Shown piece after piece: positions 43,275 through 53,100 of a stretch of DNA of 64,000 bases. The notes beneath the pieces are model-generated. The model was given only the letters and a program-made list of their open reading frames with translations. It was not told the DNA's origin and made no database searches. The translations under genes and the position numbers were made by a program. Source of the DNA: Dyella sp. M7H15-1 (lineage in GTDB: Bacteria; Pseudomonadota; Gammaproteobacteria; Xanthomonadales; Rhodanobacteraceae). The first letter of the stretch is position 1, and the number at the start of each line of letters is the position of its first letter. The stretch is taken from NCBI RefSeq assembly GCF_004114615.1, contig NZ_CP035300.1, positions 1,116,001-1,180,000 on the forward strand. Direction: 5' to 3'.

Positions 43275-44036
43275 ATGGTGCTACATCCCTTGATCGAACA
43301 ACTGCAATCCTTGCGTTTGCGCGGCATGGCCGCCGCCCTGACGCAGCAACTGGCATCTACCCAAGCCGACCATTTGCCCTTCGAGGACCGCCTGGCCCTG
43401 TTGGTTCAGCACGAGATGGCCGACCGCGATACGCAGCGCCTGCATCAGCGTTTACGCTGGGCCAAACTCGGACAGAGCGCCACCCTGGAAGACCTCGATA
43501 CACGCATCGCACGGGGGCTGGACAAGTGCTTGATCGCCAAACTCGCCACGCTGACGTGGATCAAAGAGCACCTGAACGTGCTGATCACCGGACCGACCGG
43601 TGTCGGCAAGAGTTATCTCGGGTGTGCGCTCGCTCAAGCGGCCTGTCGGGCAGATTACTCGGTGCGCTACTTCCGCCTGCCACGATTGATCGATGAACTG
43701 ACCAAGGCACACGCCGAATCACGTCGTAGCGCTTACTTCCGCTCGCTCGCCAAGGTCGACGTGATCGTGCTCGATGACTTTGCCCTGGCACCGCTGACCG
43801 ACCTCAATCGGCGCGACCTGCTGGAAATCCTCGACGATCGCTACGACAAGAAATCCACCCTCATCACCAGTCAGTTGCCGGTCGAGCAGTGGCATGCGTA
43901 CCTGGGCGACCCCACCCTCGCCGACGCCATCCTCGATCGCCTCGTCCATAACAGCTACCGACTCGCCCTCACCGGCGAGTCCATGCGCAAGCGCGCTCCG
44001 GCCACGGTGGCCTCGACCCGCTCCGTCACCCCATAA
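43275..44036 (+). CDS. istB: IS21 helper ATPase IstB
   Basis: This 253-residue AAA+ protein has Walker [19 protein letters not shown] and Walker B KVDVIVLDDFALAPL; GESMRKR is near the C-terminus. It begins 11 bases after the istA stop; GGAG lies nearby. It looks intact. Confidence 0.93.
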   Translation: MVLHPLIEQLQSLRLRGMAAALTQQLASTQADHLPFEDRLALLVQHEMADRDTQRLHQRLRWAKLGQSATLEDLDTRIARGLDKCLIAKLATLTWIKEHLNVLITGPTGVGKSYLGCALAQAACRADYSVRYFRLPRLIDELTKAHAESRRSAYFRSLAKVDVIVLDDFALAPLTDLNRRDLLEILDDRYDKKSTLITSQLPVEQWHAYLGDPTLADAILDRLVHNSYRLALTGESMRKRAPATVASTRSVTP

Positions 44037-44075
44037 TCCACCCACCCCGCGCACGGCCTTTGCCGGGGTGGCCGA

Positions 44076-45941
44076 TTAACCTCGGAAGACCCGGCCGATT
44101 TGGCTCGGATCAGGTGGCCGATTTGCGCTGGAATGAGTGGCCGATTTCGTCGGAATACGCACCCATCCAAGGCCACCACCGCACGCAGCACCAGCAGCAG
44201 CCCAAGTAGCCACGCACGCCGGACCATTCGCCAAGCCAAGAGGATCAACAAGCATCATCGGGCTGTTGTTCACATAGGCATACCAACTCCACTGCCCGCC
44301 CTCATACCCAAGCGGATCAGGCTGGCCATATCGCCCAATGGGTGGCTCGTAATACCGGTTGATGTTGTAGTTAAGTCCTGTTTCCTGGTCAAAGTATTGC
44401 CCCGGGAAGCGCAGGTTGTACGTATAACCGTTGCTTGTGGGTGCTTGCTCACCCCATGCATTCCCTTGATAGACCCATGTCCATATCGAGTTGCCGCTGC
44501 TATCCGTGACGGCTCGCGGCGTGCCGAGCTGATCCGCCGTGACGTAGGCGACCGACGTGGTCGTTCCCTGCGTATCGAGGTTCGCCACCGGAATACCAGC
44601 AAGGTAGACGTAGTCGCGGTTGGTCGAGCCGTATTCGCTTAAAAGCTGACTGTCCTCGTTGTAACTGTAACGTTCGGTCGTGCCTGTCGTCGTCTTTGCT
44701 ACGCGCTCACCGTCGGCGTTATAGGCGTAATTCGCAACCGTGCTCTGGTTGAGTTGGGCGAGCGCCATCCGGTTACGCGCGTTGTAACCAAATCCATACG
44801 TGCTGCCAGCTTGGTTGATCGCGGTGGTGTTGCCGTTGGCATCCACCGTTCGCGCCGCATTCCCCGTGCCGATCAACTGATGCGTATTGGGGTTGTAGCT
44901 GTACGCCCCCGTCGCCAGGCCGCTGCCCGTCTTGCTCAACCGATCCCCGGTCGGGTTATACGTCACGCTCTCCAGCGTGCTGCCATCGGCTTCCGTGATG
45001 GCCGTGAGGCGATACAGCGGGTCGTAGCTGTACGTCTCGGTGGCCGGGTTGGCGCCGGGGCTGTTGCCGGTCGCGGTGATATGGCCCATCGCGTCCCGCG
45101 CCACGTGCAAGGTGAACGCCGGGCCGACGAGGTCCGTCAGCCGGTAATTGGCGTCGTAGCTGCGCGTGATCGTTTGCCCGTTGCCCAGCGTGTAGCCGCT
45201 GATCGGTCCGAACGGCAGATAGGTGACGTTGCTGACCAGGGTGGTGGTGCCGTTAGCGGTGATGGCGGTGACGCCGCTGACGTGGCCGTCCGCGTCGTAG
45301 CTGTAGCTCACCTGGTTACCGCTGGGATGCGTGATGCTCAGCAGCTTGCCGCCGGGGCTGCGGGTGTAGCTCGTGACATCCGTGTGGCCATCGACCGTCT
45401 GGCTCTTCTGGATCACATAGCCCTGGGCGTTATAGCAGTACACCGTGGTGACGGCGCTTTCGATCATCCGCGTCAGGTGGCCGATGGGATAGGAAGTCGT
45501 GCAGCCCGTGACGTTGTTGGCTTCGTCGTAGGCGTAGCTGATGTTCTGGGTGCTGTCGGCGTAGCTGGCGCTCAGGCGGCGGTCGTTGGCGTCGTAGGTG
45601 AAGGTGACGGTGTTGCCGTTGGCATCGGTGGCGGTCAGCACGTTGCCGGCGGCGTCATAGGTCTTGGCGGTGACGCCGGTGTCGGGGCTGGTGAGTGTCG
45701 TCTCGTCCGACAGGCCGTCGTAGTGATAGGTGGTGTTGAGGCCGCTGGGGTCGGTCACCTGGGTGAGGCGATCCAGCGCATCGTAGCTGTAGGTAGTCTT
45801 GGTGTTGGCGGTTTGCGCGGTCACCGGCGAAGTGCCGATGACCATGGCCAGGCCGAGCATGATGCCGGTCAGCGGCTTCCTCTTGCGTGCGGCCCCTTTT
45901 GCTACGGCAAACGAACGCACTGCAGTCTGTTCTTGATTCAT
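44076..45941 (-). CDS. RHS repeat protein with its own signal peptide, tip lost to IS21
   Basis: This encodes 621 residues. The N-terminus is basic then hydrophobic (PLTGIMLGLAMVIGTSPVTA), a likely Sec signal. YD repeats follow (YSYDALDRLTQVTDPSG onward), then the conserved RHS core (DQLGTPRAVTDSSG, FPGQYFDQETGLNYNINRYY, QPDPLGYEGG, MLVDPLGL). The variable tip begins NGPACVATWAAAGAACGGG and stops at the IS21 end at 44161; the last 28 or so residues are IS21 sequence. It is much shorter than the RHS gene at 50111-54040 and lacks its N-terminal domain. RHS proteins form a shell around a C-terminal toxin released to neighbouring cells. Confidence 0.85.
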   Translation of the reverse strand: MNQEQTAVRSFAVAKGAARKRKPLTGIMLGLAMVIGTSPVTAQTANTKTTYSYDALDRLTQVTDPSGLNTTYHYDGLSDETTLTSPDTGVTAKTYDAAGNVLTATDANGNTVTFTYDANDRRLSASYADSTQNISYAYDEANNVTGCTTSYPIGHLTRMIESAVTTVYCYNAQGYVIQKSQTVDGHTDVTSYTRSPGGKLLSITHPSGNQVSYSYDADGHVSGVTAITANGTTTLVSNVTYLPFGPISGYTLGNGQTITRSYDANYRLTDLVGPAFTLHVARDAMGHITATGNSPGANPATETYSYDPLYRLTAITEADGSTLESVTYNPTGDRLSKTGSGLATGAYSYNPNTHQLIGTGNAARTVDANGNTTAINQAGSTYGFGYNARNRMALAQLNQSTVANYAYNADGERVAKTTTGTTERYSYNEDSQLLSEYGSTNRDYVYLAGIPVANLDTQGTTTSVAYVTADQLGTPRAVTDSSGNSIWTWVYQGNAWGEQAPTSNGYTYNLRFPGQYFDQETGLNYNINRYYEPPIGRYGQPDPLGYEGGQWSWYAYVNNSPMMLVDPLGLANGPACVATWAAAGAACGGGLGWVRIPTKSATHSSANRPPDPSQIGRVFRG

Positions 45942-46173
45942 GGTGAAGTCCCTGTCAGTTCGTGCCGTTGTAGTTGTCGAGGGTCTGCACCAGGCGGTTC
46001 AGGGCATCGCACCACAAAAGGGGTCGGCACATTTTTCGACCAAACGGCAGACCCAGAAAAGTGTTCTGACCCATTTGTTCTTACATTTGTTCTTAACTTT
46101 CCCAGCCACGAATTTTCTCTGCAATGCAAATCGGCACGGTTATCGTGAATTCATTTTCATGCAGCCTGGACAG

Positions 46174-46416
46174 TTACCCATCTTCCTTCAAACCATATAG
46201 CTCCTTCCGCAAGGTGGGCACGAGCAGCATTAAAGTTTGCCCTACCCATTCAGACGCTTTTGTCGCACCCATCTCTTGAAGACTCTGAAGCCTCAGGCGA
46301 ATAGGAAACCTACTTTCAACACCATTCACAACTGTTCGAACGAGCAGCGATCTGTCCTCTACGTCGAACGTCACGCGAAAGTCGTTAGTCAAAATATCTT
46401 CTTTTGGCATATCCAA
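46174..46416 (-). CDS. small protein, candidate immunity for RHS tip 2
   Basis: This 80-residue soluble protein (MDMPKEDILTNDFRVTFDVE...) starts ten bases after the stop of the RHS cassette at 46427-48556. Its size, strand and position are those of an RHS immunity gene. No family recognised. Confidence 0.5.
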   Translation of the reverse strand: MDMPKEDILTNDFRVTFDVEDRSLLVRTVVNGVESRFPIRLRLQSLQEMGATKASEWVGQTLMLLVPTLRKELYGLKEDG

Positions 46417-46426
46417 AGCACTCCAT

Positions 46427-48556
46427 CTAAATTTCTGTTTCTACGCCGGTCAATGGCGGCCATTCGGATTCAGGCACTCCGCGTAAGCACAGTTTGTAGC
46501 GCTGGAACGCAGCTTTCATACAAATTGCTACGGCTTGCTTTGGATTTCCAGGGTAGCGAGGCCCCGCCATCAACTGACACAGCGTTTCCTCTCGCTCCAA
46601 ACGAGCATCGCACTCGTCCTCATTCGAGCCGCACATTTTGCTACCAATCCAGCCCCCGAGCGCCCCGCCCGCGGCAGCACCAGCGGCCCCGCCCGCAGAG
46701 CTACCAGACGAAGCCCCGATAGCTCCGCATCCGACCGTGCCCACCCCCGGCGCGACAAGAGTACAAGCAGCTCCACCACCGACTCCGCCTCCTACGCCAC
46801 CGCCAAGCCATCCCAGCGCACCACCGCATGCGGCGCCAGCCGCCGCCCATGCAGCTTGACATGCGGGTCCGGCAAGACCCAATGGATCACTTGCGTTCAA
46901 TGGATTCCCACTCACATAGGCATACAGACTCCACTGCCCGCCTCCGTAACCCAACGGATCAACTTGCCAATATCTGCCCGTCGCCGAATCGTAATCACGG
47001 TTGACGTTGTAGTTCAGCCCGGTTTCCTGGTCAAAGTACTGCCCCGGGAATCGAGGGTTGTAGGTATATCCGTTACTGACGGGCTGCTGTTCACCCCATA
47101 CGTTCCCCTGATACGCCCACGACCACAGCGTACTGCTGCCGCCTGAGATGGCTCGCGGCGCTCCTTGATGATCTGCTGTGACATAGGTGATGGACGTGGA
47201 CGCGCCTTGCGTATCCACATTCGCCACCGGAATATCATCGAGATAGACATACTCCCGGTTGGTTGCTCCGTACTCGCTCAGGAGCTGACTATCTTCTCCG
47301 TAGTTGTAACGCTCCGTGACACCACCTGCTATCTTTGTCACACGCTCGTTATCGGCGTTGTACGTATAACTCCCCACCGTATTCCCAGCGAGCTGCGCCA
47401 CCGCCATCCGATTGCGATCGTTATACCCAAACCCATACACACTCCCCGCCTGGCTGACCGCCGTGGTATTCCCATTGGCATCCACACTGCGCGCCGCATT
47501 CCCCGTCGCAATCAACTGATGCGTATTCGGGTTGTAGCTATAATTGCCAGTCGCCAGCCCACTGCCCGTCTTGCTCAGGCGGTCGCCGGTTTGGTTGTAC
47601 GTCACGCTCTCCAACGTACTGCCATCGGCCTCCGTGATCTGGGTCAGGCGATACAGCGGATCGTAGCTATAGGTTTCCGTCGCCGGAGTCGCCCCCGGCG
47701 CATTGCCGATGGCGGTGATGTTGCCCATCGCATCCCGCGCCACGTGCAGGGTGAAGGCCGGGCTGGTCAGGTCCGTCAGCCGGTAGTTGGCGTCGTAGGC
47801 GCGCGTGATTTGCTGGCCGTTGCCCAGGGTGTAGCCGCTGACCGGGCCGAACGGCTGGTAGCTGACGTTGCTCACCACCGTGCTGGCGGTGCCGTTGGGT
47901 GGCGTGGCGGTGATGGCCTGGATGCGGCCGTTGCTATCCCTGGTGTAGCTGACCTGCGTGCCGCTGGGGTAGGTGATGCCGCTCAGGCGGTCGGCGTTGG
48001 TGTAGCGGTAGCCGGTGGTGTCGGTGCCGGCGGCGGTGATCTGCTGTTTCTGGATCACGTTGCCGTGGGCGTCATAGCAGTACACGGTGGTGACGGCGTG
48101 CTCGATGATGCGCGTGAGGCGACCGATCGGGTCACTGCTGCTGCAGCCGGTGATGCTGTTGGCCTCGTCGTAGGCGTAGGTGATGTTTTGCGTGCTGTCC
48201 GGGTAGCTGACGGTGAGCAGGCGGTTCAAGGCATCGTAGGTACTGGTGGCGGTGATGCCCTTGGCGTCGGTGCGGGTGAGCACGTTGCCGGCGGCGTCGA
48301 AGGTTCGGCTGGTGCTGCCGGTATCCGGGCTTTGTTGGGCGGTGGCGTTGCCCAGGCCGTCATAGCCATAGGTGGCTGCCAGGTTGCTGGGGTCGGTCAG
48401 CTGGGTGAGACGATCCAGGCTGTCGTAGCTGTATTGCGTGCGGGTGTTGGCCGTGGCGCTGTCGGTGCCGTTGTAGTTGTCCAGGGTTTGCACCAGGCGG
48501 TTGAGTGCGTCGTAGCTGGACTGGCGCTGGATGCCTAAACCATCGGCGCTTTGCAC
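46427..48556 (-). CDS. 5'-truncated RHS cassette with variable tip 2
   Basis: This 709-codon frame lacks any signal peptide or N-terminal domain. It begins inside the core (QSADGLGIQRQSSYDALN) and is almost identical to residues about 830-1300 of the RHS protein at 50111-54040. After DPLGLAGPACQAAW its tip diverges: a Gly/Ala-rich membrane-active-looking stretch (LGWLGGGVGGGVGGGAAC), then a Cys-rich end (ECDARLEREETLCQLM, AICMKAAFQRYKLCLRGVP). Such headless copies are known as orphan rhs cassettes: stored tips that can replace the current tip by recombination in the core. Expression alone is doubtful. Confidence 0.85.
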   Translation of the reverse strand: MQSADGLGIQRQSSYDALNRLVQTLDNYNGTDSATANTRTQYSYDSLDRLTQLTDPSNLAATYGYDGLGNATAQQSPDTGSTSRTFDAAGNVLTRTDAKGITATSTYDALNRLLTVSYPDSTQNITYAYDEANSITGCSSSDPIGRLTRIIEHAVTTVYCYDAHGNVIQKQQITAAGTDTTGYRYTNADRLSGITYPSGTQVSYTRDSNGRIQAITATPPNGTASTVVSNVSYQPFGPVSGYTLGNGQQITRAYDANYRLTDLTSPAFTLHVARDAMGNITAIGNAPGATPATETYSYDPLYRLTQITEADGSTLESVTYNQTGDRLSKTGSGLATGNYSYNPNTHQLIATGNAARSVDANGNTTAVSQAGSVYGFGYNDRNRMAVAQLAGNTVGSYTYNADNERVTKIAGGVTERYNYGEDSQLLSEYGATNREYVYLDDIPVANVDTQGASTSITYVTADHQGAPRAISGGSSTLWSWAYQGNVWGEQQPVSNGYTYNPRFPGQYFDQETGLNYNVNRDYDSATGRYWQVDPLGYGGGQWSLYAYVSGNPLNASDPLGLAGPACQAAWAAAGAACGGALGWLGGGVGGGVGGGAACTLVAPGVGTVGCGAIGASSGSSAGGAAGAAAGGALGGWIGSKMCGSNEDECDARLEREETLCQLMAGPRYPGNPKQAVAICMKAAFQRYKLCLRGVPESEWPPLTGVETEI

Positions 48557-48651
48557 CAGCAGAAATGTAGCTGTGAGAAACCGAGATCAGAATGTATGTT
48601 CGCTTCGCCCGATGACGAAAGTGCACTCCGACCCCGGTTCTAACCCCTGTT

Positions 48652-48876
48652 TTACTTAGGAATAAATTGCAACCTGCTAGCAATGCCACCATTCAGGGCA
48701 AAATCAATGGCTTTTTTCCAATAGCCATCGATTGCCGGATCTGCGGTGCCGCCATCCGCCAATGTCGACATATCTCCAAGCAATGATGCCAGCGCCCCCT
48801 CTTTTAATGCCTGATACCGCTGATCAAGAAAGTAAAACATTGCTTCATAAGCCTGTTGCTCTGTCAAAGTAGTCAT
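48652..48876 (-). CDS. small protein, candidate immunity for RHS tip 1
   Basis: This 74-residue acidic protein starts MTTLTEQQAYEAMFYFLDQR and ends near AIDFALNGGIASRLQF. It begins eight bases after the RHS tip stop at 48885. From memory it resembles a common family of short proteins next to polymorphic toxins (LLGDMSTLADGGTADPA-like motif), consistent with an immunity role. The frame extends upstream, but 48876 is the sensible start. Confidence 0.6.
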   Translation of the reverse strand: MTTLTEQQAYEAMFYFLDQRYQALKEGALASLLGDMSTLADGGTADPAIDGYWKKAIDFALNGGIASRLQFIPK

Positions 48877-48884
48877 AAAAAACC

Positions 48885-49496
48885 TCACTGATTTGGGCGT
48901 GTTGGTGAAGATAGACCAGTTTGAGTATTGTAGTTTCGAGGAGCCTGGTTTAGCCCACCATTCTGGATTACACCATTCATTGTGGAGACCCATACTTGAG
49001 AGCCGTCTGGCTGTGTCTCCGCATACCACGTTAGGCCCCTGGAATCTGTACCAAGTTCGTTATCTGGATTATTTGCCACATCTTCGATTAGCTGCTGATT
49101 TTCCGGGGTATTTGGCAAATGCCCCTCGTTATTAGCATTGAAGATGTGACCGAGTTGAGAACCATTAGTTGGAAGGCTATTTCTGCGGCATATCCCTTCA
49201 CGAGCTTCCCTCTGCGCCTCTGTCTCCAGCGGTTGGGAAGTCTGATTTGGGCCTAGCTTATATGCCCATGGCTCGACTTCCTCGTCACGCTCTTCTACAG
49301 GGTCATACTGTTGAAGACCAAAGGGATCCTTATAACGCAAGGGATTTCCACCTACATAGGCATATAAACTCCATTGCCCACCTGCATAACCAATCGGATC
49401 AACCTGCGTATAGTCACCGATACTCCCATCGAATGTCCGATGGACGTTGTCGCTTAGCCCTGTCTCCGCATCGTAATACTGTCCAGGAAAGTGCAA
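48885..49496 (-). pseudogene. RHS core end plus toxin tip 1, cut from its RHS gene by IS200 copy B
   Basis: The frame continues the RHS gene at 50120: LHFPGQYYDAETGLSDNVH, QVDPIGYAGGQW, KDPFGLQQYDP, then a tip of about 140 residues ending in a compact domain with GHIFNANNEGHLPNT, LGTDSRGLTWYAETQ and SQVWVSTMNGVIQNGGLNQ. Conserved HxF...GH and GTDxxGxxWYA motifs resemble small RNase-like polymorphic toxins (Ntox35-like in my memory; not verified). It still has its candidate immunity gene. Separated from its core by the insertion, it is probably not delivered at present. Confidence 0.8.
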
Positions 49497-50119
49497 GTAA
49501 GTATCCCCCGGCAAAGCCGGGGGCTTTATTGGGTGAGCCCCTCAAAGGGGCGATAACAGCGTGAGCCGCCTGAAGGCGGCGGGCTACACGCCCAGCTTCA
49601 TCTCGTCGTAACGTTCATCCTCTTGCTCTTGGTTTCGGATGTATGCCCTCACCATCGCTTCGTCCAAGCCCACCGTCGAGACGAAATAGCCTCGTGCCCA
49701 AAACGACTCCCCAGTGAAGTTTCGATTCCGTCCTCCGAACTTGCGCGCAATGGTGATGGCACTCTTACCCTTGAGGTAACCCACCACGTTCGACACTGCA
49801 TACTTCGGCGGAATGCTGATGCACATGTGAATGTGGTCGCTCATCAGGTGGCCTTCCACAATCTGCGATTCCTTGTGCGAAGCCAACTCGTGGAAGACCT
49901 CGCCCAAGTGCTTGCGTAACTCTCCAAACACCTGCTTCTTTCTCCGCTTGGGAATGAACACCACGTGGTACTTACAGTCCCAACGGGCATGACTCAAGCT
50001 TTGATACTCTTTCATCGTGAACCTCGTCTCTTGGTCGAGATTTCAGGTTCACTACGACCGCCGTATAGGTCAAACCTTGGTGAGTCCCCCGGCAAAGCCG
50101 GGGGCTTACCTCATTCTGA
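49497..50119 (-). mobile_element. IS200/IS605-family element, copy B (623 bp)
   Basis: It is identical in layout to copy A and differs at one base that I could find. Minus-strand ends TCAGAATGAGG and GATACTTAC; inserted after TATAAC of the RHS gene at the codon boundary corresponding to TYN|LRF in the conserved core. No target duplication. The insertion separates the long RHS gene from toxin tip 1. Confidence 0.88.
49584..50015 (-). CDS. tnpA: IS200/IS605 transposase TnpA, copy B
   Basis: This 143-residue HUH Y1 transposase matches copy A except for the consensus His in CKYHVVFIPKRR. HUH motif SDHIHMCIS and catalytic Tyr helix RAYIRNQEQED are intact. It probably represents the active parental sequence. 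Confidence 0.94.
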   Translation of the reverse strand: MKEYQSLSHARWDCKYHVVFIPKRRKKQVFGELRKHLGEVFHELASHKESQIVEGHLMSDHIHMCISIPPKYAVSNVVGYLKGKSAITIARKFGGRNRNFTGESFWARGYFVSTVGLDEAMVRAYIRNQEQEDERYDEMKLGV

Positions 50120-53100
50120 GTTATAAACATAACCGTTGGACGTTGGTTGCATTTCGCCCCATGGATTACCGTGGTAAGCGAATTGCCAAAGGGTGCTTCC
50201 GGCGCTATCCGCAATCGCACGTGGCGTCCCCAATTGATCTGCCGTGACATAAGTGATCGAGCCGCTGCCGTTTGCGACATCCACATTCGCCACCGGAATC
50301 CCATCCATCCAGATGTAATCCCGATTGGTCGTGCCATATTCGGCGAGCATCTGACTGCCTTCGTTGTAATCGAAGCGCTGGCTTACGCCGTTCGCCACCT
50401 TCTGCACCCGCTGATTCAACGCGTTGTATGTGTAACTCCCAACCGTGCTTTGGTTGAGCTGCGCAACCGCCATCCGATTGCGATCGTTATACCCAAACCC
50501 ATACGTATTTCCGGCTTGGCTCACCGCCGTGGTATTGCCATTGGCATCCACACTGCGCGCCGCATTCCCCGTCGCGATCAACTGATGCGTATTCGGGTTG
50601 TAGCCGTAATTTCCGGTCGCCAGCCCACTGCCCGTCTTGCTGAGCCGATCCCCGGTCGGGTTGTACGTCACGCTTTCCAACGTACTGCCATCCGCCTCCG
50701 TGATTTGGGTCAAGCGATACAGCGGATCGTAGCTATAGGTTTCCGTCGCCGGATTCGCCCCCGGTGCATTGCCCATCGCGGTGATGTTGCCCATCGCATC
50801 CCGCGCCACGTGCAGGGTGAAGGCCGGGCTGGTCAGGTCCGTCAGCCGGTAGTTGGCGTCGTAGGCGCGCGTGATTTGCTGGCCGTTGCCCAGGGTGTAG
50901 CCGCTGACCGGGCCGAACGGCTGGTAGCTGACGTTGCTCACCACCGTGCTGGCGGTGCCGTTGGGTGGCGTGGCGGTGATGGCCTGGATGCGGCCGTTGC
51001 TATCCCTGGTGTAGCTGACCTGCGTGCCGCTGGGGTAGGTGATGCCGCTCAGGCGGTCGGCGTTGGTGTAGCGGTAGCCGGTGGTGTCGGTGCCGGCGGC
51101 GGTGATCTGCTGTTTCTGGATCACGTTGCCGTGGGCGTCATAGCAGTACACGGTGGTGACGGCGTGCTCGATGATGCGCGTGAGGCGACCGATCGGGTCA
51201 CTGCTGCTGCAGCCGGTGATGCTGTTGGCCTCGTCATAGGCGTAGGTGATGTTTTGCGTGCTGTCCGGGTAGCTGACGGTGAGCAGACGGTTCAAGGCAT
51301 CGTAGGTGCGGGTTTCGGTGATGCCCTTGGCGTCGGTGCGGGTGAGCACGTTGCCGGCGGCGTCGAAGCTGCGGCTGGTACTGCCGGTATCCGGGCTTTG
51401 CTGGGCGGTGGCATTGCCCAGGCCGTCATAGCCATAGGTGGTGGCGAGGTTGCTGGGGTCGGTCAGCTGGGTGAGCCGATCCAGGCTGTCGTAGGTGTAT
51501 TGCGTGCGGGTGTTCGCCGTGGCGCTGTCGGTGCCGTTGTAGTTGTCCAGGGTTTGCACCAGGCGGTTGAGGGCGTCGTAGCTGGACTGGCGCTGGATGC
51601 CTAAGCCATCGGCGCTTTGCACCAGGTTGCCGTTGGCGTCGTAGCTGTTGCTGGCGCTGGCGTCGAAGACGGTGTGGTTGAGGCCGTCCATCACCTGGGT
51701 GAGTTGGCCGAGGGTGTTGAAGCTGCGGGTGAGGCTTTTGTGCAGGGTGCCGCTGGTATCGAAGACCTGCTCGGCGGTTTTGTTGCCGGCGGCGTCCAGG
51801 GTGTATTGCACGTAGTTGCCTTGCGCATCGGTGACCTTCATCAGGCGGTGCGCCGCGTCGTAGTCGTAGGTGGTGACCACACCGTCCGCATCGGTGACGG
51901 TATGCACCGCACCGTAAGGCGTATACGTGAAGCTAGTGGTCGAGCCGCCCACTTTGCGCGAGGCGAGCCAGCCGCGCGGGGTATAAGTCATATCCGTGTT
52001 GACGCCGTTGGCATCGGTGACGCGAGTGATCCGTCCTGCGCCATCGTAGGAGGCGATGGTGGTCACGTGCCCTTGAGGATCGGTCACCGTATGAAGATCG
52101 CCGGCCTGGTAGCAGGCAGCACCGGGGGTGCCGCAGTTGGTGGCACTGCTAGCCAGGTAGTAGCCGTAGGTGGTGGCTTCTGGAGTGTCTGTGCGCGGAC
52201 CGGTCGCCGTCAACATCAGACCCACGATAGGACATTGCGTGGTATCGACGGCGGTACAGTAGGTATACGTCCAGCGGCGTACACCCGCTGGAAGGGTACC
52301 GCTATTGCTGCAGGCATAGCCGGAGGTGGCGCTGTTGGCAGGATCGGTCTCGCAGCGGGCCAGCGTCTGATCGGTGCTGTTGTACACCCACTGCGCATTG
52401 CCCACAGTATTACCGTTTGCATCCAGAACAACGCGTGTCACCGGAACGCGGAACGTGGTGTTCCAGGTGAAATTGGTCGTGCGTTGATTGATCGTTCCCG
52501 ACGCCTCAATTTGCTGATCGAGCAATCCGCTGGCGTCGTAGGTCGTCTTGGTGACGTTGCCGTTGAAATCCGTCGATGACGTGAGATAGCCGTTACTGTC
52601 ATACGTATATTGGCGACTTACCGACGCGCACCCTGTACAGGAACGCGTAATCGTGGTCGGAACGGCGACACCAAAGAGATATTCGGTATTGGTCGTCTCG
52701 GTTTTCCCGAGCGCATCGGTAACCGTCTCGACCGCAGCCCCATTGTTGGTGGCATAGCTGAAGGACGTTTGGTTGATGCCGTTAGGACCGGTCGTTGAAG
52801 TGACCTGATCCGACGAGTTGTACGTCGTGGTGTCGATCCGGTTGTTACTTTCGTCAACGACGCCGGTGAGATCGTTGCCACCGGCACCGTTTTCCGCATA
52901 AACCAGCGTGAGCTTGCTTGAGTCGGGATAGGTAACGGTGAGCAAGTTGTTATTGCTGTCGTAGGCAAAGCTGTAGACCTGGCTGTCCGGCGTCATCATG
53001 CCTTCGATGCGACCGCTACCGTCGTAGGTAAAGACGAGCATGCGGCCTTGGGGATCGGTGACCGAGGCAAGCTGGCCGCTGGCGTTGTAGGTCAAGGTCT

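Larger units (their letters stand above)
41579..44161 (+). mobile_element. IS21-family element, first type, without target duplication
   Basis: The ends TGCGTATTCCGACG (left) and its near-exact inverse (right, ending at 44161) carry four tandem ATTCCGAnnnAAATCGGCC units each, spaced about 23 bases, as IS21 terminal repeats do. istA and istB read on the plus strand, opposite to the RHS genes. No direct repeat is visible (ACCGTG left, CCCATC right), and the flanking RHS pieces come from different parts of an RHS gene, so this element marks a recombination junction. Confidence 0.9.

Noticed and set aside
46000-46070. GGGGTCGGCACAT-type segment, with a similar GACCCC-containing segment near 48,620-48,645
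   Set aside because: The two look alike and could be a small repeat behind RHS tips, but the match is too short to define an element.
44754-46148. 464-codon plus-strand frame
   Set aside because: It is the antisense shadow of the RHS gene at 44162-45941; composition is Val/Gly/Arg-rich as expected of reversed YD repeats.
47165-48538. 457-codon plus-strand frame
   Set aside because: It is antisense to the RHS cassette and almost identical in type to the shadow at 50147-51604; not a gene family.
50147-52579. 485- and 320-codon plus-strand frames
   Set aside because: Both are antisense to the long RHS gene and arise from its GC-rich repeats.
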